Positions 11,313 to 22,845 of a stretch of DNA of 64,000 bases are shown here, one piece after another. The notes under the pieces are model-generated. The model saw only the letters and a list, made by a program, of their open reading frames with translations, was not told the DNA's origin and did not search any database. Position 1 is the stretch's first letter, and every line of letters starts with the position of its first letter. This DNA is from Amblyomma americanum (taxonomy: Eukaryota; Arthropoda; Arachnida; Ixodida; Ixodidae), in contig NC_135497.1 of NCBI RefSeq assembly GCF_052857255.1, positions 343,086,183 to 343,150,182 on the forward strand. The letters run 5' to 3'. Made by a program: the position numbers and the translations under genes.

Positions 11313-14300
11313 AGAGGCACCTTTCACAATCTGTATAAATGTGCTCCAGCCATTCATAGCTGTGCTACTTCAGGAGGCCAGAAACATGTTGGCAACAAGC
11401 TAGAGCCAGGAAAAAACCGAAAGTCTAAAATTCGTTTTCGAAGATTCCCTTTTTACTTCGTCTCATGCAATTCTTCCTTCTTTTTACACAGATCGCTCCG
11501 CTTCCGGGCACCGTGTACCGCCCGTATGGTTAATGCGGCACTTTGGAGTATTTTTTTCCTCAACCTTTTATTTTCTGTTAAAATAGCCTGTTTTTGAATC
11601 GAAATATACTCGATTAAAAGTGACGTATTTGGCTATCAGATGTCTCAAGATTTTTAAATGGTAACATAATGCCATGTTGAAAACATGTTTGAACTGCAAT
11701 GCGCTCATGCACTTTACTTGCCTTGTTATTCTTAATCAAGCAGGAACAACATATGAAAACAGTTTCCTGCGCTGATAGCTACGAAAAATCTGCGTAACTC
11801 TATAAGCGAAACTAGGCATTTAAAAATTTTCTTGGTGGTATACGCCAAATCCTTGTGCGAAAATTTAAGTTCGTAGAATATTGAATTTTCGTTACTGCAG
11901 CAATACTATTTGTACAGTGATCTGGACGTCGCCAAAAAGCTACTGCTATATACAGCGTTCGGAAGCAATTCTTAGAAACCAGTTTTAAAACAACAAAACA
12001 AAGTAGGCAGAGAAGCAAAAGGTGCAACTACCAGGAGGCTTCCTTAAAGTATAGAAGTAGATCAGTGCTATATAACATTCGCCGCCTGGCTGCCGACAGC
12101 TCCAATTTAAAAATGACCTGCAGGCTTTCTGCTGCTCTCTAGTGGTCAAATCGGGCAGGTGCCTTCCCCCGGAAAGGCCGCTGCGCTGTTTGGACAATAC
12201 TGTGTGATGTTAACGCTTAGCATAAGGGATTTAAGTCATGATAAATTCATTTCTAGCATATCCAGTTTGGCGCCATTATCAGCGCGCTTCGCTGGCTGTC
12301 TGTGGGTGAAAGCACAAATGCCCTGCAGCCACACATGTCAGCATGGAAGTGGCCGCAGTGATGTCATTGAATGCGCGAGGCATCCGCGCTAACTTCAATA
12401 TCGCAAGGCTTTTGCGTACAGTCCAGAAGAATGAAAGTCTCCAGAACTCACCTTGATAGGCAGCAAACTGAAGGCACTGTAGCGCCGCCTCTTTCTGCTC
12501 CTTTGGATACGACATAAAAAAATGCATGCGCTGTTTCTGACGGAACATTCCTTCGATTGGAACGTTCCGTCGGAAACGGCGCAACACCTTGATTTTCAAT
12601 ACCCCACCGCAATAGCAGTTGGGTCAGACGATCGGGCGTGTGCGGCATAGTATAAATACTTTCGCAGCGTTCTCCTCACCTGTCCTTTATTCGCACCTTT
12701 GTTTTGCTTCATTGAGACGTATATTCTTCATTGGCTTAAGGCCAATTTTTTTTTTTTCGCGGAGCTGAAATCACGCTCTGACCAAAGGGTCGACGAAGAA
12801 AAAGTGGCCTCCTTTATAATGAAAGAAATTAACGCTGCTTGCTAGGCTTCGCTGCTTGCTAGGCCTCTACCCTAAAGCATTGCCAAAGTAAGTTACGAGT
12901 CCGAAAATACGGTCCAAACATGAGGCGAGAAGTTTAACGCTCGTTGGTCTCTAAGTGCCTTAACAATTTTGGGTGAACGAAAGCATCTTTTTAAGAAGCC
13001 GTTGCGGTGCTCTAAGTGTACGGAGTAAAGGCAGTTTAGTCTTTTTAGGTGCACACTGAATCACGCGGGTGCCGTTAGCATTGGGCGAACCTATAAAATG
13101 TACAGATATTGCAGATAGTTTTGGCATAACCTGAGACAGTATACCGGCATTGTAGCCAAAGCAAGATGTGATCTTTCGCGCACAAGCAATGTTCCCGACG
13201 GATCTTCAAGAACAGGCGCTGAGACGTGTGTCGGAAAGCCGCGAAGTATGTGGGTTGCAGTATCGAGAATGCAGCTGCAGGACAAGTGGAACTTGCAGGC
13301 ACGGGATTCAAGCAAGTGTATTCCTTTTTTTTCTCTGGTACAAAGGTATGATAAGGTCATGTGTATTGCCCGGGGTTTTGTCTTTTCCAACGTGAACAGT
13401 TACCTGCTGCTTAGAGTTTGTTGAACGGCCAGTGAGTAGTGAGTGCATCGCAGAGATGAAAATGACATAACTCTGGCAGTACTCGCTTGAACAGGGGCAA
13501 TTTTGGGATGACGAGGAATTTTATAAAGCTGTGCTGCTCCCAGATGCTATTCGGTCATTTACATTGCCATAATCGTCCACCATTTTTCTCCACCGGTAGA
13601 AGCACTGCATGAAACCAGTTGTTTTACAATGCGGAGAAACTAAGTAAGGTCTTTTCCAGGTAACCAAGCAACGGGTTTTACTTCTCAGACATGTTGTGCA
13701 GCCCCTACGTGACCCCTAAAACCAAGACTTCAAGAAAGCTGATGACAAATGTTCTCCTGACCTTACGCATATTTAGAGCTTAAGGGGTGCGATGAGGACT
13801 TCTTTGCGCGGTTAAGAAACAAACCATCTTGTTTGGTTATTTTTATAAACGACAGTACGCCTATGGTGTTTCGTAGTAATCCCATCTTCCCTTGTCATTT
13901 TGTTGCAGTCCGGAGTACACGGACGTAAAAAAATTTTGATATATTCCAGTCGCCTGTTTCAAGGAGCATGGCTCCAGAACCTCAGATGAAAACATGCGAC
14001 ACATAACCACGTCCAAGAGTTGTGTCCAGGAGCTCAGATGACAGGACAGTAAGGTCAATATTGAGCAGGGGAATAATTTTTTTACACCTTTGGGGGAAAG
14101 AGCGAACGGGAGGAACAGTAGGAGGGGCCTAAGAATAATTCAAAAACTCATAACAAATGCTCAGGATAGATTAGTGTTTCATGAAATTGTAGGCACTACG
14201 AGATGGCTTCGATGCTTTAGAAGAAATTGTGGAAGCGGATTACGCGCTTGCAACTCCTCGGTTAATCGACAGCCTTTGATTATAAGCGGTGTGGTGCGGC

Positions 14301-15180
14301 TCTGTAGCATCCTAGGAAGACCTCAGCTAAGGAGCCGCGGGGACCAGTCAGTCGCTCTCTTGAGATGTGGACGGCGAGTCGTTGACGATTCATTACCGGC
14401 CACACTTCCATACCGAGAAGTCAACGTCATGGCTTATATATTTGTGATAAATGATGTGCGTGCTGATTCAGCAATCAACAGCGCATTTTCCTACATGATG
14501 ACGCCTCTTCAGTCTGCAAGATTTTCTTCTTCTCACAGCTCAGGGTATTCAAACTATTTCACTTAGCCGGATGTAGCACCGAAACACGCACTTCGCGCAC
14601 AGTTCTTGCAGGGCCTACTCTGTCACGATCTCTCGGCAAGTCAACGACTATCCGCTCTCACTCCATTCCTTTCTGGAGAGGTTAGAACTATGACCAAGAT
14701 GTCTAACTTATTTGGAGAACGTTGATACTCTACTTTTTGCAGTTCCAAATAAAACGGCCGACGGTGAAGAAATGACCTTCTAAGGAGATTACAACGCAAC
14801 GTGAGATTAAACTATTTCTGTCTCAAGTTGCGACAGAGTCGCACTTGCGCAGACGGCGTAAACTGGACCTACTGTTCGCGTACCTAAGCCCCCTCACACA
14901 TTTCTCTGGCCCAGGTTTTAAATCCAAATAAAGGCCGACATGCAGAACCATTGCATGGTAGATTTTCATCCTGGAAACTACGTTCCTTGGCTCGATATCA
15001 AATTTTTTATTCGCCACAGCTGCAGCAGATTTTTTTTGTTGCTCTTTTTGTTTCTGTTTAACAGTTGTCACATTCATGCGGAACCATGAGCTAATCTCCA
15101 AGTATGATTTTTTCGTTGATGCTGCTGTGTTTATCGTTCGGGGTTGAAGAAAGGCTCCTCAAAAGCTGCAAGATATGAAT
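11313..15180. other. Non-coding part of unit A
   Basis: Collinear with 39968-48806 in unit B once the B-specific LINE at 42058-46993 is removed. Minus-strand frames at 12279-12599 and 40973-41209 share W-T-V-R-K-S-x-A-I-L-K-L-A-R-M-P-R-A-F-N-D but have no recognised domain; the shared frame probably reflects the young mutation load of this segment. The forward frame at 14090-14566 is not open in B. No RNA gene or promoter was recognised. Confidence 0.5.
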
Positions 15181-15818
15181 TTTTAATAAACTTTGCACAT
15201 CTCCAACAAAAACTTTAATTTGAAACCCAACATCTCGAAACCGGCTCGGCTCCTTGATAAAGGGGACCGGGGGACAGTAGTTAGCGCCTTTAAATATCCT
15301 TGGAAGGGAGGAGGAGGTCAAAAGAACGAAAGCTGTGATGCGAAAGACTTGGGGAAGTGGGGATGGGTGGTAATGCTGTGAGTCATGTTGTCGCACTGTG
15401 GGGATGCTGCCAATGGCGACTTCACTTTGAGCTGCAGAGCGAAGTCTATGGGAATATACTAGGGCTGCTTTCCATTTGTGCGGTTCATGTTGTTCCGCGT
15501 AGTTTGGATGTGCCGGAATTCGAGGAGCAGTTTTTTCTGGTAATTTGTTTCGGTTCCTATGGTGCTGGTTTCGTCGAATCGGGGCACATCCAAACTACCC
15601 CGAACAACATGAACCGCACAAACGAAAACCTTCCCTGCAACTCAAAGAAAAGTCGCCATTGACCGCCTCCTCACATTGCGACAACGTGACTCACTGCCTT
15701 AACCCCCCCGCCCTACGCCTTTCGCATCACAGCTTTCGTTCTTTGACCTTCTTCTACACTCCATGCATACTTGAAGACGCTAGCTACTGCCCTCTGTCAC
15801 CCCTCATGAGAAGCCGGT
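15181..15818. mobile_element. Foldback (long-TIR) element, unit A copy, right end lost
   Basis: A long imperfect palindrome. On the left are AAACCGGCTC, then GGAGGAGGTCAAAAGAACGA, then GTGCGGTTCATGTTGTTC and GTTTGGATGTGCC. On the right the same words appear as reverse complements in reverse order, ending in GAAGCCGGT. The loop is about 60 bp near 15515-15575. It has no coding capacity; frames inside it are artefacts. The unit B copy (48807-49552) is longer at its right end, so A has lost about 75 bp there plus neighbouring sequence. Confidence 0.85.
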
Positions 15819-16121
15819 ATCTAAGAAATAAAAGTTGTTCCCCACCTTATCTGCTGTTCCTGCTGTTGTTGTTGTTCTGTCCTTGCAGCGCATTTTTTTG
15901 TCCATACTGGTGCCTCATTGCGCTGCCTTTTCTGCTTTCTTTGAGCTTTAGCCAGGGAGAACCTTAAATATAAAAAAGAAGGATGTTGAATAGTCAGAAA
16001 ATATTGGTGGTGGTTTAGCATTGCTGAACACGAAATATTCTACGACAGCACTGTTTTTGGCAGGTGGACACCACCGCCACGTACCTCAAAGTATCACAGC
16101 TATCCACTGACTCAGGCAGCC
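15819..16121. other. Short conserved non-coding stretch
   Basis: Matches 49770-50070 in unit B, including a T/C-rich run around CTGCTGTTCCTGCTGTT followed by CCTTGCAG, which looks like a splice acceptor, but no partner exon was found. Confidence 0.4.
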
Positions 16122-16208
16122 AGTTATGCGCCTTTCCTTTTCTCAAAATGAACGGTCTAAACGTTCTGCTGGTTCTGCTGGTTTTAAGAAAAAGGAAGGC
16201 GCATAACT
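16122..16208. repeat. Small inverted repeat (hairpin)
   Basis: AGTTATGCGCCTTTCCTTTT at 16122 is matched by the reverse-complement words AAAGGAAGGCGCATAACT ending at 16208, with a ~45-bp loop. A more decayed version is at 50071-50147 in unit B. Possibly the core of a miniature inverted-repeat element. Confidence 0.7.
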
Positions 16209-17075
16209 ACCTCCTATAGGTGGACGCCATCGCCTGCTCACAGCGCGACAGAGGTGGCCACTGCTGGCGTTCTTTATCGGGTTCTGTAGCGCATCTCACA
16301 CGCTTCTGTTCTCTGTTGTTAGCGCTGCCGGCGTTCTTCCTCCGTCTCACTTTGTCGAGCTTTACACAGCCCGACCCTTGACACTCGGGGAGTGCGGTCT
16401 GAAGTGCTTACGCAGTAAGATAAGCTGAGCGTGGTTTAGCGAAATCGTCCCTACCATGTGGACTGCTCCGGCAGACTCGCTTCGTGGATAGAGAGAACTG
16501 CGCTGCGCATGCCGCGAGAGCGCCGCCTGCTCCTTTTTCCCGCAAACTGCAACTCACGGCCCTTAGTCACGTGACCACAGCTGCCAAGGTGGCGGTCGGC
16601 ACGGCGGCGGCGAGTGACATTCTATGTCACGCGGCTGCCACACCTGCACCACTTCTCAAATTGTGGTGCCCCATGACGTTGGCTTGTCTAGCCTAGTAAA
16701 GATTTCGCCTTAAAAATACCTTCTTGGGAACTCTGTTTTCTACGGCGCTTTATGCGTTAAATGTTTTGAATTGGACCTTCAGGACTGCCTAAGAAGCAGA
16801 AGCTCCATACTTTACGTCTGACTTTAGGTGATAGTGTGCCTTAAATCCGATCTAAAGTTTTACACCTTCAAGAAGTGGAATGTATAACCAAAAAGAAGTA
16901 AAGGTGAATCCCAGTGGTCAATATCTAACCACCGTGGTAATACACTATTAACGTAACCTAACCAAAGCCCAAATAACTTTTGTCGTCGACAGTGTTTGTA
17001 TTCGCGAATTGAGATTAAAGTGTTGCTGTTGTTTTTGTTGTTAGCCTTTGAAAAGATGGCACATACCTACATTGG
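16209..17075. other. Non-coding, locally GC-rich part of unit A
   Basis: Corresponds to 50148-51015 in unit B. It includes a GC-rich island (16484-16690) whose forward frame of 70 codons stays open in B at 50441-50647, with shared R-A-P-P-A-P-F-S and A-A-A-S-D-I-(L/V)-C-H-A-A-A-T-P-A-P-L-L-K-L. A perfect E-box palindrome GTCACGTGAC lies at 16566-16575. No known protein family is recognised. Confidence 0.4.
16566..16575. promoter_or_regulatory. E-box palindrome GTCACGTGAC
   Basis: A perfect 10-bp palindrome containing CACGTG, the bHLH-zip (USF/MITF-type) site, in a GC-rich island. In unit B (about 50523) the site is GTCACGTGGC, keeping the CACGTG core. Function is unproven. Confidence 0.3.
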
Positions 17076-17211
17076 GGGACCGGGCAAGAATTGGGAGGCA
17101 GAGGTTGCTATTCACCTGTATTCAGTAAAGGCAAAAGAATACCACGCGCGAAAACAACACCGGTTTATTCTATTCCAAGAAAGGCATGCATGGACTGAAG
17201 AGGGATAAAAG

Positions 17212-18115
17212 TTTGGATTAAAAAACAGAGGGATAACAAAACGAATAATTTATTAAGTAAAAGGTATGAATGCATAGAAAAGAAAATATTGTTGCACTTA
17301 ACAAGGCAGACGATGATATTCCAGCAAGAAAGTTTTCAACACCGGTACGCACAGATCTGTGGCTGAACCAAAGCGCGGTGGTGCCAAATGATACCAAGGG
17401 CAGGCTGCTCAAACTAAGGCCGAGATGCTGCAAGGGCTCCTTCCCGAACATTCTCCTCATAGAGGTGAAACGGCGATAATAGAGCCGAAAATGATTCATA
17501 GATTCAGGCTCGCGGCAAAAGGCACAGAGGGGAGGTAGCGCCATACCAGAGACCGGTGTAGAGATATTCAGAGGAGGGATACGGCGGCGCATTCTGGTTA
17601 CAGAAGCTTTAAGCGCCCGAGATCGACAAAATTTCTTGTTCCAAGAATATCTCCGGTGCTGACAATCCGCCGATGTTAAAAGGGCTGTGTCTTGCGCGCT
17701 TAATAACGCACGTCGCCGAATTCTTGATGCTGTGATATACCCTGTAGCCGAGAGGATTACCAACACGTGGCAGCTTAGGGAAGCCTTCGCGAGGTTATCA
17801 ACGATCTCATTTGCTGTAAAACTCCTGCGACCGAGAACCCATATTAAGTGAACAAGGCTCGAATGCGAAGGAAGCTGGGATAAGAATGTGTTTAAAGTGG
17901 GATCGTGCGATCCGAGGCGAGGGACGAACACAAAGGTAGAGAATCGTTAATGATTGCCTCTGGGGTAAAAGAGGGGTCTAGCTTGCGTAGAGAAAGCACT
18001 AATGCCAGAAACTCTGCTTTAAAATAAGGGGTGACATCCGGAAGCCGCAGTGAGAAGGACCAGTCTAAACGCGGACAGAATATTTCCATACCAGCCTTTT
18101 GGTTGCATTGCGAGG
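17212..18115 (-). mobile_element. I-group LINE 3' fragment, unit A only
   Basis: Part of the 3-kb block found only in unit A. It comprises the end of a LINE ORF2 read leftward with its 3' end near 17212. The RNase H region begins near 18089 and runs to a Cys/His tail and terminal hydrophobic residues at 17218. No target duplication was identified, and the 5' part is missing. It differs from the LINE at 7650-10110 in sequence of both RNase H and tail, so it is a separate family. Confidence 0.85.
17218..18089 (-). pseudogene. LINE RNase H and C-terminal Cys/His domain
   Basis: The piece 18089-17892 contains W-S-F-S-L-R-L-P-D-V-T-P-Y and A-E-F-L-A-L-V-L-S-L-R-K-L, matching the first RNase H strand region and the catalytic-Glu helix (A-E-x-x-A). 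After a frame change, 17931-17218 (237 codons) contains S-L-V-H-L-I-W-V-L-G, an N-E-I-V-D-N-L-A-K-A segment (RNase H terminal motif with Asp), then P-L-C-A-F-C-R-E-P-E-S-M-N-H-F, a CxxC...H motif typical of the tail of these LINEs. RNase H would remove the RNA strand during reverse transcription. One frameshift separates the halves; no RT is attached. Confidence 0.85.
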
Positions 18116-19198
18116 GGTCGGTTGCTATTGCAATTATTGTAGGTAGGGTCCTACGCCATTACGTCAATTGTTTACAGTTTTATTCTTGAAATGCCTGCAC
18201 CATCACATAAACATGTGCCATGTCTTTTAACGCAAAGCATGCTTCGTTTGCGCGATGGACAGGGATCTCGGGAATAGGAACTGATTGGTCGATAGCAAAT
18301 GAGGCGTGTTTAGAAATGGTACTCGAAGCGAAAAGTATGAGTAAATAAGCAAAGTCAACTTAATCACGGACATAGAACTGTTAGCGATCATTCATAGTTA
18401 AATAAACAACAATCCTATGCATTGAAGCATGCGTCTCATTGGTAAACTTCTTTCCACACTCTTTAATCACGCTCAGTTTTTACACTTTTTCTCAATGAGA
18501 GGAAAGCTTGCTATTGATTAAGGTTCGCAGGCCCCATATGTGACCTCCCCTTACACGGTGAACACATCGGATCTGATGGCAACGTTTAAACGCGGGAAAG
18601 AGTTCAGTGAAGCGACCCAAACTCCCTTACGCTTTGTCAAACTAAACAAGCGAACGATGGTGCAAAGAAAGCCCGAAGTTTTCCTAACCAGAACGAGGGA
18701 ATATGGGGCTTCCCATTTTCACGTCGGCTGGCATATGGCCGCAGCCATAGGGAAACGGGAGTGCCGGCCTCTAAAAAACGCTAGCACTCCCTATGGCGTT
18801 TGCGTTGTATAGCATGCTGCGTAGAAAATGATGCTCATAAGCAAAAAGCATTCCCTTCGGTGACAAATCTGCAGCCCTTATCAATGAAAGGCACGTGGAA
18901 GTGGCATTCACACAAAAAGCGGAGAGCGGCACCTTCTTGTTAGCCTGGTTGTTTGCAGCTCGCATTTCCTAAACAATTCGGGACTCCACAGCACAAAAGC
19001 AATGAAAGCTGAGGTCTCTTCCTCGCCGGTTTTAGGCCGGGTATAAGATTATTTTCTTCTTCTCTTACCGTAGAGCAGTCGCTCTCTTGCGGACTGCGTT
19101 TTGTTGAGCAGACGGAAATAGAAGAAAACAGACTGTTCCGCAGGTAAATGCGCGCTGTAGAGCGCTTCTCTCAGCTAAACCGGTGAAGTGTTCGTGCT
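18116..19198. other. Unit A-specific sequence without recognised genes
   Basis: No counterpart in unit B. The forward frame 18540-18812 (90 codons) has no recognisable family. A short hairpin pairs CCATAGGGA...GGAGTGC near 18739 with GCACTCCCTATGG near 18784. Otherwise nothing seen. Confidence 0.45.
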
Positions 19199-19534
19199 CA
19201 AACTTTAAAAATAATAATAATAATAATAATTGGTTTTGGGGGGAAAGGAAATGGCGCAGTATCTGTCTCATATATCGTTGGACACCTGAACCGCGCCGTT
19301 AGGGAAGGGATAAGGGAGGGAGTGAAAGAAGAAAGGAAGAAGGAGGTGCCGTAGTGGAGGGCTCCGGAATAATTTCGACCACCTGGGGATCTTTAACGTG
19401 CACTGACATCGCACAGCACACGGGCGCCTTAGCGTTTTTCCTCCATAAAGACGCAGCCGCCGCGGTCGGGTTCGAACCCGGGAACTCCGGATCAGTAGTC
19501 GAGCGCCCTAACCACTGAGCCGCCGCGGCGGGGC
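19199..19534 (-). mobile_element. tRNA-derived SINE, near full length
   Basis: Minus-strand SINE of about 335 bp, the best-preserved in the window. Its head has GGCGGCTCAGTGGTTAGGGC (A box) and GGGTTCGAACCC (B box, 19468-19479 as reverse complement), the two internal pol III promoter elements. The body includes GTGCTGTGCGATGTCAGTGC and GTTAAAGATCCCCAGGTGG. The 3' tail is a (TTA/AAT)n run at 19208-19230. It is mobilised in trans by a LINE. It resembles Ruka-type tick SINEs. Confidence 0.9.
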
Positions 19535-20050
19535 TAACTTTAAAAATGGTAATTTGTTTTGGTGGGTGCCCGTTAAAGATCCCCTTGTGGTAGAAATCCT
19601 CAGGTTCCCTCCACTACAGCACTTCTTTCTCTTTCCTTTTTAACTGCCACCTTTCTACCTTCATTTACGGCGTGGTTCGGGTGTCCACAGAGGTGCGAGA
19701 CAATTACTGCGGTGTTTCGTTTCCTCAAAAACTTTAAAAATGGTAATTTGTTTTTGAGGAAACGAAACACCGCAGTAATTGTCTCGCACCTCTGTGGACA
19801 CCCGAACCACGCCGTAAATGAAGGTAGAAAGGTGGCAGTTAAAAAGGAAAGAGAAAGAAGTGCTGTAGTGGAGGGAACCTGAGGATTTCTACCACAAGGT
19901 GATCTTTAACGGGCACCCACATCGCACAGCGCACGGGCGCCCTTGCGTTGCACCTCCATAGAAACGCGGTCGCGGCCGTCGAGTTTCATCTCGGGAACGG
20001 CGACTCAGTAGCCGATCGCGCTAACCACTCAGCCACAGAGGCGGGCCTCA
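19535..20050. mobile_element. Tail-to-tail inverted SINE pair forming a hairpin
   Basis: A plus-oriented SINE body, 5' truncated (about 19561-19730), is followed by a minus-oriented SINE (about 19755-20050) that retains its tRNA-like head. The plus body and the matching part of the minus body are almost perfect reverse complements over about 160 bp, around a loop of roughly 27 bp. The phrase AACTTTAAAAATGGTAATTT occurs both just before the plus arm (19535) and in the loop (19731). Confidence 0.85.
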
Positions 20051-20773
20051 ACTTTCGCACAGAAACAGCATTTGCTCGGAAGAATTTTTTTAGATAACTC
20101 GATGGCCGGCGGAGTGCTCGCGCCACCTTCGCCGCTCGAGTACCCAATGGCCAAGCTTAAGTTTCATCGCACAACAACAGCGCCGCATATCTCCCCTGGC
20201 GACGTACAGTGAAACGTTGGTGCGATGCAGGACCTGACGCTCTGCTAGCTTCGTGTGCGGGTTCGGCGGGTGAGCTGCGCGAGGCGGTATTTTCGCGATG
20301 ACAAAAGCTTTCCCGTCGGACCAAAGTATTGGTACAAAGTACTGCTGTAGCGTGGACTGCCACAACGTCGCACTGAATGAACACTAAAGAACGAGAAGCA
20401 CTTCGGCAACTATACCGATTGTGCGAGAAAGAACACTGACAAGAATTTATCAGTGGATTACGGAGAATCAAGTATATCACCCGGAAGTTTAATCTCGCTT
20501 TTTGCTCTGGCTGTTGCAGTTCGCTTTCTTTTGTCTCCAGCAACTCAGCTAGTAAGCAATGAAGGGAGTGCACGCTACGACTGTTGTCGTTACTGCTCGC
20601 ATTTCCTACCTTCTTCCTGCACGATGTCTTGTAAAATTCCAGTTGCGATTGCGTTGCGAGAGCAGCATCGCGTTTTGATACACCAGATTTTCTTCAGACG
20701 AAGTCGTCGCTATTACAGCTCTATTTCATTTATCAGTAAAAATGTGCAAGACGGTTGAATACGTACGCTTGGT
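20051..20773. other. Unit A block shared with B and C
   Basis: Matches 51405-52200 in B and, inverted, 62650-63450 in C. It includes a GC-rich part (20100-20340) in which related frames run on the strand opposite the SINE; frames in A and C share T-A-S-R-S-S and G-R-(Y/N)-A-A-L-x-L-C-D, but the frame is shifted in B. A single copy of the 95-bp segment that is duplicated in B and C lies around 20500-20620. No gene is recognised. Confidence 0.5.
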
Positions 20774-20970
20774 TTCTTTATGGGTGTTCAACGTCCTAAA
20801 GTGACTCAGGCTATGAGGGGCGCTGTAGTGTATGGCTCCACAAATTTACACCACCTGGGTTTCTTCAATGTGCACTAACATCGCACAGTACACGGGCCTA
20901 CAGAATTTCGCAGCCATCGGAATTCGACCGCCCCGACCGGGATTTAGTACGCAGGATTGCGAGTTGGTCT
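20771..20970 (-). mobile_element. tRNA-derived SINE, decayed
   Basis: Contains the SINE body words ACATCGCACAGTACACGGGC and CACCACCTGGG in reverse orientation and a weak B box (GGTCGAATTCC on the minus strand at 20919-20929). The same insertion is at 52215-52393 in B and 62461-62650 in C, so it predates all three units. Confidence 0.75.
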
Positions 20971-22845
20971 CGTGTAGTGACGTTCGTTTTGAAGGGACAA
21001 CACAGTGCGAGAACGCAGTGTACGAAGGAGAGCGCTTGTAATGTGTTGTCTTTCTCCTTCATCGACCGTCCAGATTAGCGCTGTGTTTTTCCTTCACGAT
21101 GGAGTGCAATTCTTGATGTACTATTATTACTGCGTATTTCTCGCCTTTTTCACTGTTGCTGCCTTCGGATGTCGCATGCGCGATATGACCGCGCACGTGT
21201 GTTTCAGTGCCACTCACACAGAGCACCATTTTCGCGCGAAAAGTTTTAGGATTGCAAAATATTCTCCCAGGAATAAAATGCAAGCATCACGCAAGAACGA
21301 TAGTGATATAAATGAGAAGAGCAGAATGCCTAGCATCGCAGAGCTAAACGTTCCTCTCCCTCACTACCAAGCGAACGGGTTAAGTCCGAGTGCAAGGAAC
21401 ACGAGTGTCTCATATTTAATCAAGCATTTCATGCGACTGGCGTGCTTTGCAGAGCAGAACGATTTTTTTTCTTGGCTCCGTGTATTTCCTCGAATGTGCG
21501 CAATTTGTTTTAGTAAGGACGTAATATTAAAAAAACATATATACGACGCATGCAATAACTAGCAACTACCATAAATGAGTACGCCGCTTCATTTCACAGC
21601 GCTGGCAGTAATTTGCATTCTTTAATAAATATCGGATTCACCTCGAGGTACGCATCGTACACAATGTGATGGCTGACTTGAAGAATGCCCTGAGCGATCA
21701 AACATGCCACGTCGTAGTCAATCGTCTGTTTGACAGAGCGACGTGAATAATGAGCTTCTTCCCTTCTATTAAGTTCGCTTTTCGTTAGTGCGCCAAAAGG
21801 ACCGATCTTTTTGTGCAGGCGATACGTTGTGACGTCACCTATACCTTACACTTTAAGAAGACAAATAAATGTCCATGGTACGGTGACACCCAACCCTAAC
21901 ACAAATCACATGAACACGTCACGAAAATCTCCACATTCTAAAGCCGCGTAATGGATCCCTGGAGCTGTGGGAGCTGAAGCTGACTGGGCACGCCTCGATA
22001 ACCAGGCAGCGCTCATTTTCATTGCCCGAATGTCCGCAGAAGATTCCGAAGCCCTGGACAGAGGGTCAACCCACATGTGCTCCAGCCACCAACTTCACTC
22101 ACTCAATGCGACGCGCGAGCGCGAGCGCGTAAACCTGCAAGAAAGCGCGCGAGAATTCTGCGGTAAAATCAGCGAGCCCAGCAGTCAACGTCCCAGTTTT
22201 TACTTTTCTTCCAAAGATTGCCCTGCACATCAGGAGCAGCAGCGCCCCTCGGCGATGCTTTACGAGCATATAACTTCCCACCGTTATTTCTAGCTAAAAT
22301 GGGCACAGAGAGCTCTACTTCTTTATAAGTACTCATAACAACGTCTTGATTAGTACCTGCAAATAAAAACCGCGATTTTTGGCTGACCATGTAATGACCC
22401 ATTTAAGGAAAACAGCTATACGCGAACTATAAACTAAAGGTAGATTGCACAATCCGCGCGGCCTGTTCACGCCGAGCTTCGTGCTTACTAAACACAAAGC
22501 GGGAGGAGGCGATCGAAAACACTGCGGAACTAAGGGGACGCAGAGCAAAAGTTTCAAAAAGCGACGAAGCAAACCACTCAGTTGTCAAGCATGCGAAACT
22601 TTTTCTCGATAAAAATCCAACTTCAACGCAAAAGCCACAGGAGTTCTTCCGAATGTACTGGTGCCCATATATCACCATGGAAAAAGTTCCCAACCTGACA
22701 CAAAATGCAGAACTTGGGCTCCAGCTAACACAGCGCTTCTGCGAAGAGGTGGTGTGAAATTGACAACCAATTGCTCTTACACAAAATACAGGCGTGGTAG
22801 ATGAAGTTCACGAGACCTGGCGCAAACTTGAAACTGATTTTGTTG
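20971..22845. other. Right end of unit A, no gene seen
   Basis: Matches 52394-54425 in B and 60430-62460 (inverted) in C. The forward frame at 21005-21562 is longer than its counterparts and without a recognised domain. The forward frames 21967-22293 (A) and 53665-53916 (B) share x-F-(Y/C)-F-S-S-K-D but little else. Nothing else is supported. Confidence 0.5.

Larger units (their letters stand above)
1341..22845 (+). repeat. Segmental duplication, unit A
   Basis: A block collinear with 29055-54425 (unit B). Anchors seen by eye include the stretch after the CA array (about 1506 with 29367), 3214-3480 with 31340-31560, 4050-5000 with 34790-35600, 7077-7600 with 35714-36250, 11077-11312 with 39732-39967, 13400-13560 with 47000-47160, 16250-17075 with 50200-51015, and 20100-22845 with 51440-54425. 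Substitutions and small indels are frequent throughout, so the duplication is old. Unit A alone carries the LINE at 5274-7070 and the 3-kb block at 17076-20040. The right end falls in the shared phrase GGCGCAAACTT near 22820; after that A and B do not match. Confidence 0.9.

Noticed and set aside
15357..15967. Overlapping frames of 101 and 140 codons
   Set aside because: They lie mostly in the foldback element, whose inverted arms generate open frames on both strands, and are not matched in unit B.
19440..19534. tRNA gene on the minus strand
   Set aside because: It is continuous with a SINE body and A/T-rich tail.
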